The notes beneath the pieces were generated by a model. That model made no database searches. It saw nothing but the letters and a program-made list of their open reading frames with translations, and was not told the origin of the DNA. From Chaunax sp. Z400 (Eukaryota > Chordata > Actinopteri > Lophiiformes > Chaunacidae), in assembly GCA_037577475.1 (NCBI GenBank), contig CM075193.1:1535001-1599000 (forward strand): a stretch of DNA of 64,000 nt, written 5' to 3'. Shown here piece by piece: positions 34,532 to 46,470 of this stretch (its first letter is position 1; the number at the start of each line of letters is the position of its first letter). The position numbers and the translations under genes are program-made.

Positions 34532-37500
34532 ATGGCTGTCAACATCCCAGGAGTGATAGTGATGGTGATTTTCTACCTGCTGGTCCTTGGAACCGGCATT
34601 TGGGCTTCTTTCAAGTCCAAAAGGAAACAGAAGAAAAGTGCAGCCACTGGAATGGAGATGGCTCTGCTGGGAAACCGGAGCATTAACTGGGTGGTGGGGG
34701 TCTTCACAATGACAGGTGAGGAGAGCACATATTACAAAACTACAAACCACCCAAAAAAAAAAAAATCATGATTATTAAGGAATTTACTCGATCTCTTTTC
34801 TTCGCACTATCTGTTATTTTATGTCGTCCCCACTTTCTCTTCTCCATGCTCTCCATTTAATCGCAGATTTGAAACCTCCGGGCATGTGTGTGGAGCCTTG
34901 TGTGGCCTAGAAATCTGGGAAAGCTCTTGGGGAAGACGTAGGTCACACGTGATGTCACCGAATTTGAAAATGGCCCTTTGTTTACTTCAGAATATTCTCC
35001 CCTCAGGGGATTAAAACTCTCTGTATTCCGCAGTGCTAAAATTATATCAGGCTGTAGAATAGCATTCGTCCTACTGAATAAAATATCGGGGTTACTTTCA
35101 AAATTCTTCACACGCCTTGAGAAGGAAAATACTGAGTGGGAGTTTGCTTTTAAAGTTCTTTTTGGGATAGGTGTTATATCTGCTGGAACAGTCTGCTTGT
35201 GGGACAGATAGTGTGGTCAACTTTGGTAAAGTTGGAAAGATACTCACTGATTCAAACTTCCCGGCTGTCAGACCGTATGCAGTGACTGCCTACAAAGTGC
35301 AAAACCACAAGCAGATAGTAAAAAATAATAACTGTGGGGGAAATTTTATGATTAAAGATGGAGATCAAATTTGTCCATATGAGGTTTATTAAAAACCTTT
35401 GCAAAAGGGCTTTTACACACACAGAGGATATCTGTGAACAGACGTCTGTGATGGCAGAGGCAAAGTGTGGGTGTGTGTTCAGTACTTATAAGGTTGTGGA
35501 ACAAGGACTGTCTGCTTCAGGCCTGAGGAGTCATTGTCTTTGACGATCAGGCCTGAGAGAATGAGTTATTGTCTTGTTGATTATGGTATGTAGGTGTGGT
35601 GGCTGTTTGGCTGTGATTGTAAAACTGTGATTACCCCAGAAAGAAAAGGTCAGCCAGGTGACACAATAAGTGGAATAAAATCAAAGCATTTACAGGAAAG
35701 GAAAGTTAATTTGACAAGTCTTATAAGAAAACAAAAAATCAAATTTCCATTTCATAACTTTTCTGTTTTAGAGAGCAGTCTCATCAAAAATAATCCCACA
35801 CATCAGTGGAATTCTGCTGGTTATTCTATAGCAACTATATAGGTAAAATGTGCTTTTGTATAATTTTGGGGAATTTTTATCAGTAAAAATATTCAATAAC
35901 TTCTCTCTTATAAAGCACATAGGTGATGTCCTGTTCTGAGTCTGCACCATGAAGTCAAAAACCATTTTTTTGTTTTCTGATCTTGGGTTATTTGCCATTC
36001 AGATCTTTGATTAACAACCCCCTCCTTTTTTTTTTAGATTGCTATCTTCTACCAGTTTACTCCTTGCCCAGGACTTTCTCCTCATATATCCTTTGCTATA
36101 ATTTGATGACTTACTTTGGAAAGTCCTGGTCATTATAATTGAGTCTTCACATCAGGTTTCATGAACAAACTGAAGCTCCTCTCTAATACAGGTGTATTAT
36201 ATTGAAATCTGTGATTATTCTCTCTGATCCATTATTATTATACACTGAAATAGACCACCATACTATTTAGTTTGCTTCTGGATGTAACACTGTGTTCCTT
36301 CATTTTGGTTTGAAAAAGTGAAAGGGATTGAATACTTCTGCAAAAAGCCCCATTTTTTTAATTTCTCATAAAATGTGTAAAATATCACTTACTAGTAATT
36401 CATTAAAAGTACATTAAAAGTATCATTATGGTAAATTAAAGTATCATATGTTGAAAAGAATATTTTTTTTTGCTAATCCAGTAAAATGACTGATTTAATT
36501 TGGCAGTTGAACACCTTTGCAAGGCGCATCATGTCACATCCTCATTAGTGGCTGAGTGGCTGGGCCTCTACACAGCCATCCTAACAATCATCCAACTTTA
36601 TCTATGCAAATAGTTTCTGATTGTCCATTTAATCACTTGATGCGTGTTTATCCATCCTGTAGCTACGTGGGTTGGAGGAAGCTTGATTAATGGTTCAGTT
36701 GAGATGATGTGCACACCATCCATGGGGTTAACCTCAGCCATGGCACTGTTCCTGGCATGCAGTGCCTCTTTCATCACTGGTAAGAGTTTCCATTACATCC
36801 GATAGGATACTGCATGTGTTAATGTCTAACATAAGAAATTTAGCCAGATAATCATTGAATAAAAATTACATCAACCTTGACATACAGTAATGTTTTATGT
36901 TAGTCAGTTGTGTTCATTTCCCTTGAGATGCATGTTTACCTCAAACAGTCCACTTTTTTACATTTCCAGACCTAAGTGAGGTGAAGTGAGGACATGTTTT
37001 AACAGTTAAAAAATGTAATTGTATGTATCTTTGAGTTTTTTGGTGACATAAAATTCCCTTTAAAAACAATTTAGAATGTGATATATGACAATTTGCACCC
37101 AGAATTATGTGACAAACTTTGCCATTGACATAAATATCAATTAAAAGTTTTGAGTTTTTTAATTTATATCATTGTCATTGTCATGGATACATTTGTAAGC
37201 ATATGTGTGTGTGTGGGTTCCTCAGTGAAGCCACCGATGGCGACTTTTATAAACCGTCTTTAATTTCAACATAATCTCACCTGTCATGATTAATTCCCTA
37301 CTTCTCTATCCCCGTTCCCTGAACCTCCCTGTGCCCTAACAAAACCCTAACACCACAGTATGTTATTTAATTGTTAAAGATTAAGGCATCCATTCAATCT
37401 TGCAGAATTTATAGATTATTTACTGAATCAAGTTTCATAATTTCTGTGTTTAAAAATTTCCCAAGGATGGAAAGACATACAAAAATATTTGATATAATGC

Positions 37501-40500
37501 TTGATATAACTCCATGTATGTAATTCTCCTTTTCATTTTTTTCCCCTTGATTATTTTTTCTAATTGTTATGTTTTTTTATTTTAATGAAGGCGGCCTGTT
37601 TTTTGTCAAACCAATGAGAGAAAGAAACTGCGTGACGATGCTGGACCCTTTCCAAATTAAGTATGGAAAAGTGATAACAGCTGGAATGAGCCTGGTTTCA
37701 CTTTTTATTGATGTGACCTGGTTGCCTTCAACACTCACTGGTTTAGGTACATTATACACATATTCACTTGAGTGTGTAATAATCATGCAAAGAATGGTTA
37801 TGAAACTTTGATGACAGAATGTGTTTGACAGGAGGAACCATGAGTGTAGTCCTGGATTTGCCCTTCTCTCTTTGTATCTGGATCTCTGCTGCTGTCGTCA
37901 TTACCTACACCCTGATGGGAGGTCTCTACTCTGTGGCCTACACAGATGTTATACAGCTGGTCCTCATATTCATTGGCTTGGTGAATTTATTTAGTGTCTG
38001 AATCATTTGCTCTTAGAAACCAGGCATTGAAAAGTCCAAATGATTCTCTAAATCATGTATAACATTTGTATTTGTATTTGTCTCTCAGTACATCTGTGTT
38101 CCCTTTGTGTTGATGAGTCCTGCCACCTTGGACATCAGTCAGACGCTGATGAACAACACCTTACATGCTCCCTGGATCGGTCAACCAGAGCTGAAAAAGA
38201 CCTGGCTAATGATTGATTACTTCTTATTCTTGGTTAGGAAGCTACAATACCTCCCATGTCAAGTATATTTCACTCTAGTACTGACAGAAAACTACAGAAT
38301 GGTGAAAAATATCATACTTGGTAGATAGTCAACTGTTTTGTATTATAAAGAATCAGTTTGTAGGCAGAGGCTATTATTTGAAATTGTGTCTGTAAATGTT
38401 GGGGTGAAATTAACCAACCTCTAACTGTAGTTATAAAGTTTAAGGTGGATGTGGATGCCACACTGGTGATTAAATTAACCAACTAACTGGTTTACTCTTA
38501 AGGCTCTGGGAGGTCTGGGATATCAGGCATTCCACCAGAGGACGTTGTCGGCTTCTTCCACTGCCACAGCCAAGATCACATGCTTTGTTGCTGCTTCCTT
38601 CTTACTTGTATTTGGGATACCTCCCATACTACTTGGGGCTGTGGCTGCATCCACAGGTAATAATGATGTCTCCTGTTTGTTTTTTTTGTTTTTTTTCCAG
38701 ACCTCGTTTTGTACAGCTTCCTCACTTGATCTGACTTCAATGCACTTTATGTCCACAGAGTTGGGCATACAAAAATTAGGAAGTACAATCTGTCTTTTGA
38801 CCAACAGCCTCAGCCTCATTGTAGTATTGCAGCTTTTGCTTCAGTAAAGAATCTGAATACGTCTTCATGATCTGTACATATGTAACCGTGGCATAACAGA
38901 AACAAAGACACACCATATGTTGAGGTTGCATAAATTGCACAGCCAGTCTCAGTGTTCTGTAAATATCTGTAAAGGTCAGTGTGATTTGGCAGGTGGGGGG
39001 ACACTAAATTCCTGTATAGCAGGAAGACCCAGACTAGGTCCAGAGAAAATGTGTTCAATAAATTTAGATTAACGATTAATTAAGACTAACAGGGAACAAC
39101 AGATATGTGAAGTGAATCTTTAACATTACACTGCATAAGAGTGAAGTAATTGAATATTTTTCCTTGTAAAAAATCCATATGGATTATACATATCCTCCCT
39201 AAAACATATCTGTAATATGAAGGCCCATTTATGTTCTACATTAAAGACGGATACGGGGACGGACAGAGCCCTCCGTACGGCTTCTGCCTTCATTCCCTAC
39301 GTAATCAGACATGTTTTCGTAGAGCTTAAGTAAACGGACAAGATGGACGAAACGTAGCAAAACCACCGGAAATGGATGATGGCACTGTAGCTACAATTCA
39401 AGCAGGGCATGACAAATATGTATGGAAACAATGAAGAAGAAAAAAGTAAAGCGATGAAGTGTAAAAACTCTCCGTCCTCGATGCACTTCATGGCCTCACA
39501 GACCATCACAGAGTGCATTGTTACCTCTTCTTTTACTGCTTTGTATTCACTAGGTACATCATCACAACCTCCTCCGACTGTCGCCACATTTGTTGTTGTC
39601 AAAACTTTTGAAACTTCACTGCCCCACTGCGGTTGTATCGATGTCGACGTAGAGGACGTATGGAAGTACGTACAGGTCGACGAATAGACCGTTTATGTAC
39701 GGCCGTATCTATTTACGTATGCAGAGCGAGCATGTGTGGAATGATTTTGGTGAGCGTTGTGCATTTTGTAGACAGTCCCTACTCAATCCTCCAACAACCG
39801 GCTGCACATAGAGACCAATGCTATTTATCGAGCTGGGAGGAAGGCTCGTAATGAAAATGAGATTGCAGCTCGTTGTCTACCTTGGTACAGATGGTACAGA
39901 TGAAGCAGCGATTGTGTTCTGACACTGTTACTGATCCTGGAAGTTTTTCTCAGTCTGAATTTTACTTTCTTGTTCCCAGTTTGACCCTGGACATAGTGCA
40001 GAAACATGTCGGGCTCCCACAGTCTAGTATCACACAGGCTGTACGATTTCCATATGAAATTAGGTGTTATAGAAAAATCTTTAAAAGCAAAATGGTGAGA
40101 GTGGAGATGACTCACAAAGATCATGTGACCATTTTTTAGTCTTTCCTTCTTTTGTGTCTATTCCTCAGACTGGAACCAGACCACCTATGGTTCTCCATCT
40201 CCATATGAACGTGGAGAAGCAGCTCTGGTTCTGCCCATTGTCCTGCAGCACCTCACCCCACCCTTCATCTCCATTATTGGTATTGGATGTGTGGCTGCCG
40301 CTGTGATGTCATCAGCTGACTCTGCTTTGCTTTCTGCAGCTTCTGTCTTCACCACTAACATTTACAAGAACATCCTGAGGCCTCAGGTAAAAAGTACCTT
40401 TTATAAAAACTGTCTTAATGCTTCCCCGCCTGGGAAGGCCACAGCCAGAGGTATTACTGTAGGTTTTTGGGTCGTCCATCTACGAAAGCGTATTGCATTC

Positions 40501-43500
40501 ACCAAATAAAATTTTTTTTTAGACAACTTATCTCGTAATTATGAGATCCCGAACAGTCCTCTGTGCTATATTGTTGTACAGTAGGACCACTGCACGGCCA
40601 CGGAACACAAATGTTCATCTTTATTAGCTTGATATAATGTGGAGGCTAATAGTCTTTTCATTTCTAGTCGGTATAACATTGTTTGCTGTCTGTTCACGAC
40701 TGTGCTTTGTGTCATACTGTTCAACTTGGCGTCATTACTATGGTAACGGACATGCAGGAAAAGAGCGACTTCCAGTGCGTCAGACTGGCTGATCCGCCTG
40801 GACAATCCATCAATTTGAGACGCCTGGGCAGTGTTGACACACTCATAATAACGCCATTCTCATTTTTTAAGTAACATTAATGAATCCCAGCGTCTCATAC
40901 CGAGAAGGAAATAAAAGCAGATTATATTTGATAGCGCCATCATTGCTGTTTTATCATACGGCCGCTGACGGGATGATTAACAACTGTGACATATTTTCTC
41001 CTAATTACGAGATCCGAATAGATAGATAAATAGATTATAGAGATTTTAAAAAAGAGATTATAAACTCTGAGTTTTCCATCTCAGGGTTAATCAACTCAGA
41101 GCTCATGTATAAACTCACTGTTTGTTAACCCCACTTCTTGGAATACCCCCCCGGCCCAATAGATAAGATGTACTCATCTTTCATTCAATGCTGTCTAAGA
41201 ATGACACAACATGAGTTAAACTAAGTTTGGTAAACATAGTTTTTTTGTTTAGATTCACTTTCATATGTATACATGAGTAAACATACAGATGTTACATATA
41301 TAAATATATACATTATTATACATTATTACAAGTGCGAACACAACTGAATGTTCTCACTTAACACCCAAGTTTCCTGGCTCTTCTTCAGTGACAGGATATG
41401 CCAGCACTCGATTTTTGTCACAGCTAACAAAGTTAAAACCACACCCATGTCCTTAAGACTCACTGGGTAACATTCTTCCTCGTGAAGGGAGTGGAGGGCT
41501 TTAGATTTGCAGTTAGATATTTATCTGAGCCCCATCCGGACACAACCAGTCACTGGCTGAGAAATTATGTTGGAGTTTCTCACGAGTAGGCATTTAGTTT
41601 CTCTCACCACCTTGAATAACCTGTGCTCTTTAACGCTGTCCCTTTTTTCACTCCTCCTTCCGTTCGCTGCTCTTTAACTGTCTGGGTTTAGCTGATGAAT
41701 AATATCTCAGACTCTGTAAACTCATCCTGACTGTTGGTCACAGACCAGAAAATTCACATTTACTTATTAAATAAATTTAAATAAAATTGACAAGGGCAGC
41801 TGTATGTGGTTTCAGTAAATTAATTGTTGAATTAATTGGCAGCATTTTATTTGATGTCGTAACCCTATATCATATCTATTATGTGGTTTTTGGTTCAGTC
41901 AGCATTTGTACATTTGGTTTGGTGTGAGAGCTGTCAGTCAAAATCTAGTGCAGACAAAATAACCAATGACCATGAAAATGTTAATAGGACTCTGGAATGT
42001 GATTTGTAATTACTTTTGTAAGTGAAATGCAAATGAGGAAACGTCATGGGATGAGTTTCTGTTTGAAAATCAGCATCATTTTCTGTCTCCCAGAGTTATT
42101 CTCAATACTACCACCAGAAGTCACTATCAGATTTCACACATTGTGGCTGTCATTAATCTACCAACCTTGGCTTTTCAGTGTCATCAGTTGTCTCTGGCAG
42201 CTTCACACTCTGTGTCTCTGGAAGCAGCAGACACAGCAGATGATGAACTTCCTTTTGCAAGTTCTTAGACTGCTTAACTAGTTTGCAGTTGTTGAGATCT
42301 GTGAAGCTCAAAGCGCTTTACAATATAAGCCATCTTTGACACATATTCATAGTAGTGCTACCTCCTCATCAATCCAATCCAATCCACTTTATTTATAGAG
42401 CACATTTAAAAACAACTGAGGTTGACCAAAGTGCTGTACAATCAAATAAGATAAATAAAACACAATTTATAAAATAAGTTAAAAAACCCCACATGAGAAC
42501 ACATAGGGAAAAAAAAACAGGAACACAACTAAAAAAAACTACAGCTAAGAAAATAAATAAAAGATAAACAGACAGCAACCAGATAACTCTCAAACTGAGT
42601 TAAAAGCCAATGAGTATAAATGAGTTTTAAGACGTGATTTAAAAACAGGCAGAGTTGGGGCCGTCCTAACATCGAAGGGTAGTTCATTCCACAACCTAGG
42701 TGCTGCAGGTATTAACCGTTTCACACAAACCAAGTCAATCTGGATTCCTGTTCAATAAGTGTCTTGCCTAAGGGCTCTTTGACATGCAGGAGCCGGGGAT
42801 CGAACCACCAGCCTTCCAATAGGTGAATGAACACTCTACCTCCTGAAGTCTACTTCCACCAGATCACCGACAGATATCCTGAGAGTGTTGAACTTACTCC
42901 TTATACAGGCCTCTGGTCTTGTCCTGTTTTAATACAAGTTACTCTGTTCTCCTTCGCTCCCCAGTCTATGTTGTTGTGTGTTCTCCAAGTCTTTCAATTT
43001 TAAAGTCAATATCACAGTAAATAATAATAGGATTATATACTATAATAATAATTGTTAAATCCATCTACTTATCAGAGATTACCAAGAAAAAAAAATCTAG
43101 ATGATTAGAATGAGCAGTTAATTTATTCTATTGATTTATGTAAGATCATCTTTTAATTATGACTGAGTAGCTACAGTAGGCACAAATTCAGATTTAATGC
43201 ATAAGATAGTACATTCACATGAAAATAAAAAAATATTGTGTTTTTCTGGCAACAGAAACAGTCGTACAGTCTAAGTACAGAACGGAAAACTACTGAGGAG
43301 AAAAGCCTGGGAAGTTAATTTTATTACCGCACCTCTGAACCCTGAGGCATGTACTAATCTACTGTCACATAACCTAAGAATTTCTGAGACTGCAGTTATG
43401 TCTCTCACTGCTCCAACATAGATCAGACAGTCTGACAGCATTGGATCACAGCCAGTGTGGTTTGTCTTGTCTGTCTTGCATTTCTTCTTAACTGCCAGCT

Positions 43501-44593
43501 ACAACCACGATCAGCATTGTCAGCATGTCTTCACAGGCTTCAGACTGGAATGCTTGTTGGTTAACCCAGAATCTTCATAACGAGGACAGAAATCATAATC
43601 AACACATAGTCATCCACTCACCAACAACCAAACTGATTGTTTTGTCCAATTTAGAGAAGCACACCAACATGAACATTTTACTCCACCTCTACCGGTCCAT
43701 GTTGGCTAGGTTGCTTTTTTAACAAGAGCACTCAGAGCGGTCAGGCCCAGCAATCATCCAGATCACTCTGGTGGGACTGTTCAGCTTCCCCTCATGAGCT
43801 TTCTTTCAGGTCCTCTGTTTTGCCAATAGCTGCTCCAGGCCGTCTCTGGCTAAATTCATATTCATAATCATATCAACCATCTTTCAATTCCGATTTTTTG
43901 CTGAGGTGAGGTTTGATCAGTAGATCAGGGGAAGACTCACAGGTATAGGACTGGTCCCACTTTGTCATCCAGCCCAAACGCTGACTAGACAACTTGAGAA
44001 ACAAATTGAAAAGAAGTGAACAAGATTAGAAAGCAGTGAGACATTTTCTTTGTCTTTATTTTCTTCTTCAGGCATCAGACAGAGAGATTCAGTGGGTGAT
44101 CCGTGTTTCTGTGGTGGTTGTGGGCGTGGTTGGTACATCACTCACCAGCCTGAAAAACAGCATCCTGATCTTCTGGTTCCTTAGTGCTGATATGGGCTAC
44201 ATTATATTCTTCCCTGAACTCTTCTGTGTCCTCTACTTCAACATCTCCAATAGTTATGGGGCTATAATGGGCATACTGGTAGGACTGATGTTCAAACTGC
44301 TGAGTGGAGACCCATCACTAGGATTAGAACCAGTCATACACTTCCCAGGATGCACTCTGGAGGACGGTGTTTATGTCCAGTACGCTCCGGTTAAGACCAT
44401 CTCCATGCTGTCTGCCATTGCTGCCATCTTGTTGTTCTCCTACTTGGCTTCTGTCCTCTTCAACAAAGGTGTTCTTCCTGAGAAGTGGGATGTGTTCAAA
44501 GTGAAAGACCAGCACTCACCAGTACCACTGACACCAATAGGTGGCGCCACAGAAGACAATGAGGATGAGACAATGAATGGAAACATCTCTTAG
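34532..44593 (+). CDS. slc5a7-like: SLC5A7-like (CHT1-like) sodium-coupled transporter, copy 4
   Basis: Eight exons join in frame: 34532-34715, 36663-36779, 37591-37746, 37832-37980, 38089-38232, 38503-38656, 40169-40386, 44072-44593, all GT-AG, giving 547 aa. Cage positions 64/94/144/257 are W/C/W/Y. Exon 2 is unusual: GLTS replaces GLTW, losing a Trp conserved in the other copies and in human CHT1, and Cys sits at 94. The reading frame ends at TAG after NGNIS. The next bases would continue NEASQPMNSTC before a TAA, so a CAG-to-TAG change seems to have trimmed about a dozen residues compared with copy 3. A polyadenylation signal lies about 280 bp after the stop. Intron 7 is 3.7 kb. Confidence 0.9.
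34815..35105 (+). repeat. Dispersed repeat, inverted copy of 8975-9290
   Basis: Shares GTCCCCACTTTCTCTTCTCC, ACTTCAGAATATTCTCCCCT and AGGCTGTAGAATAGCATTCG with the reverse complement of 8975-9290. It lies in intron 1 of copy 4. Confidence 0.6.
35110..36660. other. Rest of intron 1 of copy 4
   Basis: No exon was seen. Phrases such as GGATTGAATACTTCTGCAAA (36326) and TTGAACACCTTTGCAAGGCG (36508) resemble ends of Tc1-like elements, so a decayed DNA transposon may be present, but I could not define its limits. Confidence 0.35.
39221..39720 (-). mobile_element. Intron-6 element family, longer copy in gene 4
   Basis: The plus strand begins AGGCCCATTTATGTTCTACA and continues through ATTCAAGCAGGGCATGACAA, the reverse complement of 5845-6080 and 60031-60253. 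This copy continues about 250 bp further through GACGTAGAGGACGTATGGAA and may be nearer full length. No convincing transposase was seen. Confidence 0.55.
40481..41015. mobile_element. MITE of the TACGGAAGCG family, long copy
   Basis: Starts TACGAAAGCGTATTGCATTC, matches 15923-16191 over its first half and 26850-27150 over its second half, and ends near CTAATTACGAGATCC. The right terminus is lost. It lies in intron 7 of copy 4. Confidence 0.7.
41016..42360. other. Intron 7 of copy 4, unassigned part
   Basis: AT-rich sequence with no exon and no repeat family that I recognise. Confidence 0.4.
42370..42860. repeat. Dispersed fish repeat fragments
   Basis: Contains TCCAATCCACTTTATTTATA-GAGCACATTT and GACCAAAGTGCTGTACAATC, then AGCCGGGGATCGAACCACCA with a B-box-like GGATCGAACC. 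These are familiar fish retroelement segments. A similar CTACCTCCTTAGCCATAGCC piece lies at 52750-52870. Confidence 0.5.
42861..44030. other. Intron 7 of copy 4, distal part
   Basis: No exon or repeat was recognised until the pyrimidine tract before exon 8. The last 50 bases (TTAGAAAGCAGTGAGACATT) match intron 7 ends of copy 3 and of the orphan fragment. Confidence 0.4.
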
Positions 44594-44870
44594 AACGAGG
44601 CATCACAGCCAATGAACAGCACATGTTAATGTTCCTGTGTGTTCAGTGTTTGTTTGAACTATAAGACCGTAAATACTACCGAAAGGTCATCACACTGATT
44701 TCTGTATTAAAGGCTTTGTACCTTGGTGTGTTTATAGAAAGCAAATTAAATATTCCGAATAGGTCCACACAATGTTCATGATGCTCTTGGTTTTTTCATG
44801 TAAAACAGCAAAGAATGAAAAGAAATGCAACTCAATGGATTAAAGTTGCCTTCATGTCCATAATGGAAGA

Positions 44871-44876
44871 AATAAA
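44871..44876 (+). other. Likely polyadenylation signal of copy 4
   Basis: AATAAA, 278 bases after the stop codon of copy 4, in a transcript-compatible position. Confidence 0.5.
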
Positions 44877-44999
44877 ATATTCACTACTGGGAGGAAGTCT
44901 TCATTTCTGTTATGGGAAAAGCATTTATTCAGTGCTGGAGGACAGCCTCTATCTTAATAAGAAGTGGAAAAGTCATAATGTTATTAATTGATTGATTAA

Positions 45000-45245
45000 T
45001 TGTATTGACGTGTGTATTGATGGGTATAAAACTGCAGCAGAGTCACTATTGTGTTGATCATGTCATGTATCAAGTTTGGAAGATGATGTTGAACTGACAG
45101 TAAATGATCCCGTCGACTGCAAACCAAAGTCTCCTCGTCTTTCTTTGACTTTCTGCCACAACATAAATTAACGCCCAACGTGGTTTTGATCCTGGGAACG
45201 AAGGCAGAGATTGAAGCATCATCACATCTGAGCAACAAGCACGCT
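45000..45245 (+). mobile_element. Possible LTR-retroelement end and leader relic
   Basis: Reads ...CTTTGACTTTCTGCCACAAC, then AACGCCCAACGTGGTTTTGA. The second phrase resembles a tRNA primer-binding region just after an LTR end. A related inverted piece lies at 24228-24370. No gag, pol or env coding sequence is adjacent. The class assignment is an inference. Confidence 0.35.
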
Positions 45246-46180
45246 GAGGCGCCTAAATAAGGTAAGAGACATTTGATGCTCAAATACAGCGTGGCCTCGC
45301 TTGAGTGAAGATTCTTTAAGTGACGTCTGTTCCTTTCAAAATATGAACCAGTGGCTAAATGAGGAGCAAGTGTTTGCGGTTGATGTCAGTTTCTGCATGC
45401 AGGCAGCTGCTGAAATTGATGTTTACGGTCTCAGAACATTACAATTTGTGAATTGGCATAGGAAAGCAGCTGTGATAGGTTTGTTGGTTGTGTTGTTGAG
45501 ACCCCAGTAGTTAAAAAGAGTGCATAATTAATGCAGGCTCCAACTGAATGTTGTGTAAGCGCTGTGAATAGCCTGTGTGAGGCTTGATGTGTGAATAGTC
45601 ATGACTCCTCATGCCCGGAGGTTAATTTTGTGTTTCCGGGACTGAACTTGAAAAGGATAAGTTCCTGGTCCAGGCTGTAAAATTGGATACTGCTCGTAAG
45701 GAGCCAAGCGGAGACCAGATGTGAGTCGACTGCTGATATTAAAGTCTGTTGATCTGTATGGTGGAAAAATCCCAGAGCTTGGGCCCTTCCTATGCCTATA
45801 AGAGCTATACGTGAGGCAACTTGCTAGACAAGGAGAATCTTGTTGGTTGGAGCTCTGCCTAAATTGTGAAAAAACAGTGAAGGCTGGGGCTTAACTGACT
45901 CTGAAACTGAAAATTTTTTACAGTCTCTATAGGGCAGAAATAATCTATGTTGAAACTATAAGTAATACAGAATGATAGCTATTTAGAGCTCTTGAGAGCT
46001 AAAAAAAATAGACCTAAAAAATAAATTAAATAACACAAAGCTGTATAAAATAAATAGATAATTGACTGTAGGAGATTCCCCGAGGTCAATAAGGAAGAAA
46101 GCTGGACTGAAATAACCACTTTCGCTCAGTCCCAGTCCTTAACCTGATGAAAACTTACAAGATTCACTTTAAACCTTCAT
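45246..46180. other. Convergent intergenic region between copies 4 and 5
   Basis: The 3' ends of copy 4 (plus) and copy 5 (minus) face each other across this stretch. No exon or recognised repeat was seen. Confidence 0.4.
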
Positions 46181-46189
46181 CAAGGTGTT

Positions 46190-46470
46190 GTAGCTTTTCT
46201 GACCCAATTTGAGTTCAATATGGTCAACCTGCTAGTAGGAGTGCATCAAAGTATGACATATTACATTTCCTGTTGCCACGAGGTGGCGCTATGACCATGA
46301 CTGAATTTATCTTTGCTTAAGTCTTCAGGCCAGGACTCTTACCCAACAGATAAAATTTGGGGCAGGTTGGACCATGGACAGTGGAGTTTTAACAAGTTCC
46401 TTCCTCATGATGAAACATCGGACATTGGACAAAAGCTCAGGATGTTCATTTTAAAGTTTTATCAAGGTGT
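46190..46470 (+). repeat. GGTGGCGCTATGAC repeat fragment, copy 5 flank
   Basis: Contains CCTGTTGCCACGAGGTGGCG and the GCCAGGACTCTTAC phrase. Nearly the same sequence lies at 56480-56690, but with about 25 bases fewer in the middle. It belongs to the block duplicated with the 3' ends of copies 5 and 6. Confidence 0.75.

Noticed and set aside
39297..39602. 101-codon minus-strand frame inside the intron-6 element of copy 4
   Set aside because: It could be a transposon-encoded piece, but I see no transposase motif and it is not open in the other two copies, so it was not called as a gene.
42770..42830. Possible tRNA-like B box (GGATCGAACC)
   Set aside because: A lone B-box-like motif inside a dispersed repeat. 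No matching A box or acceptor stem was seen.
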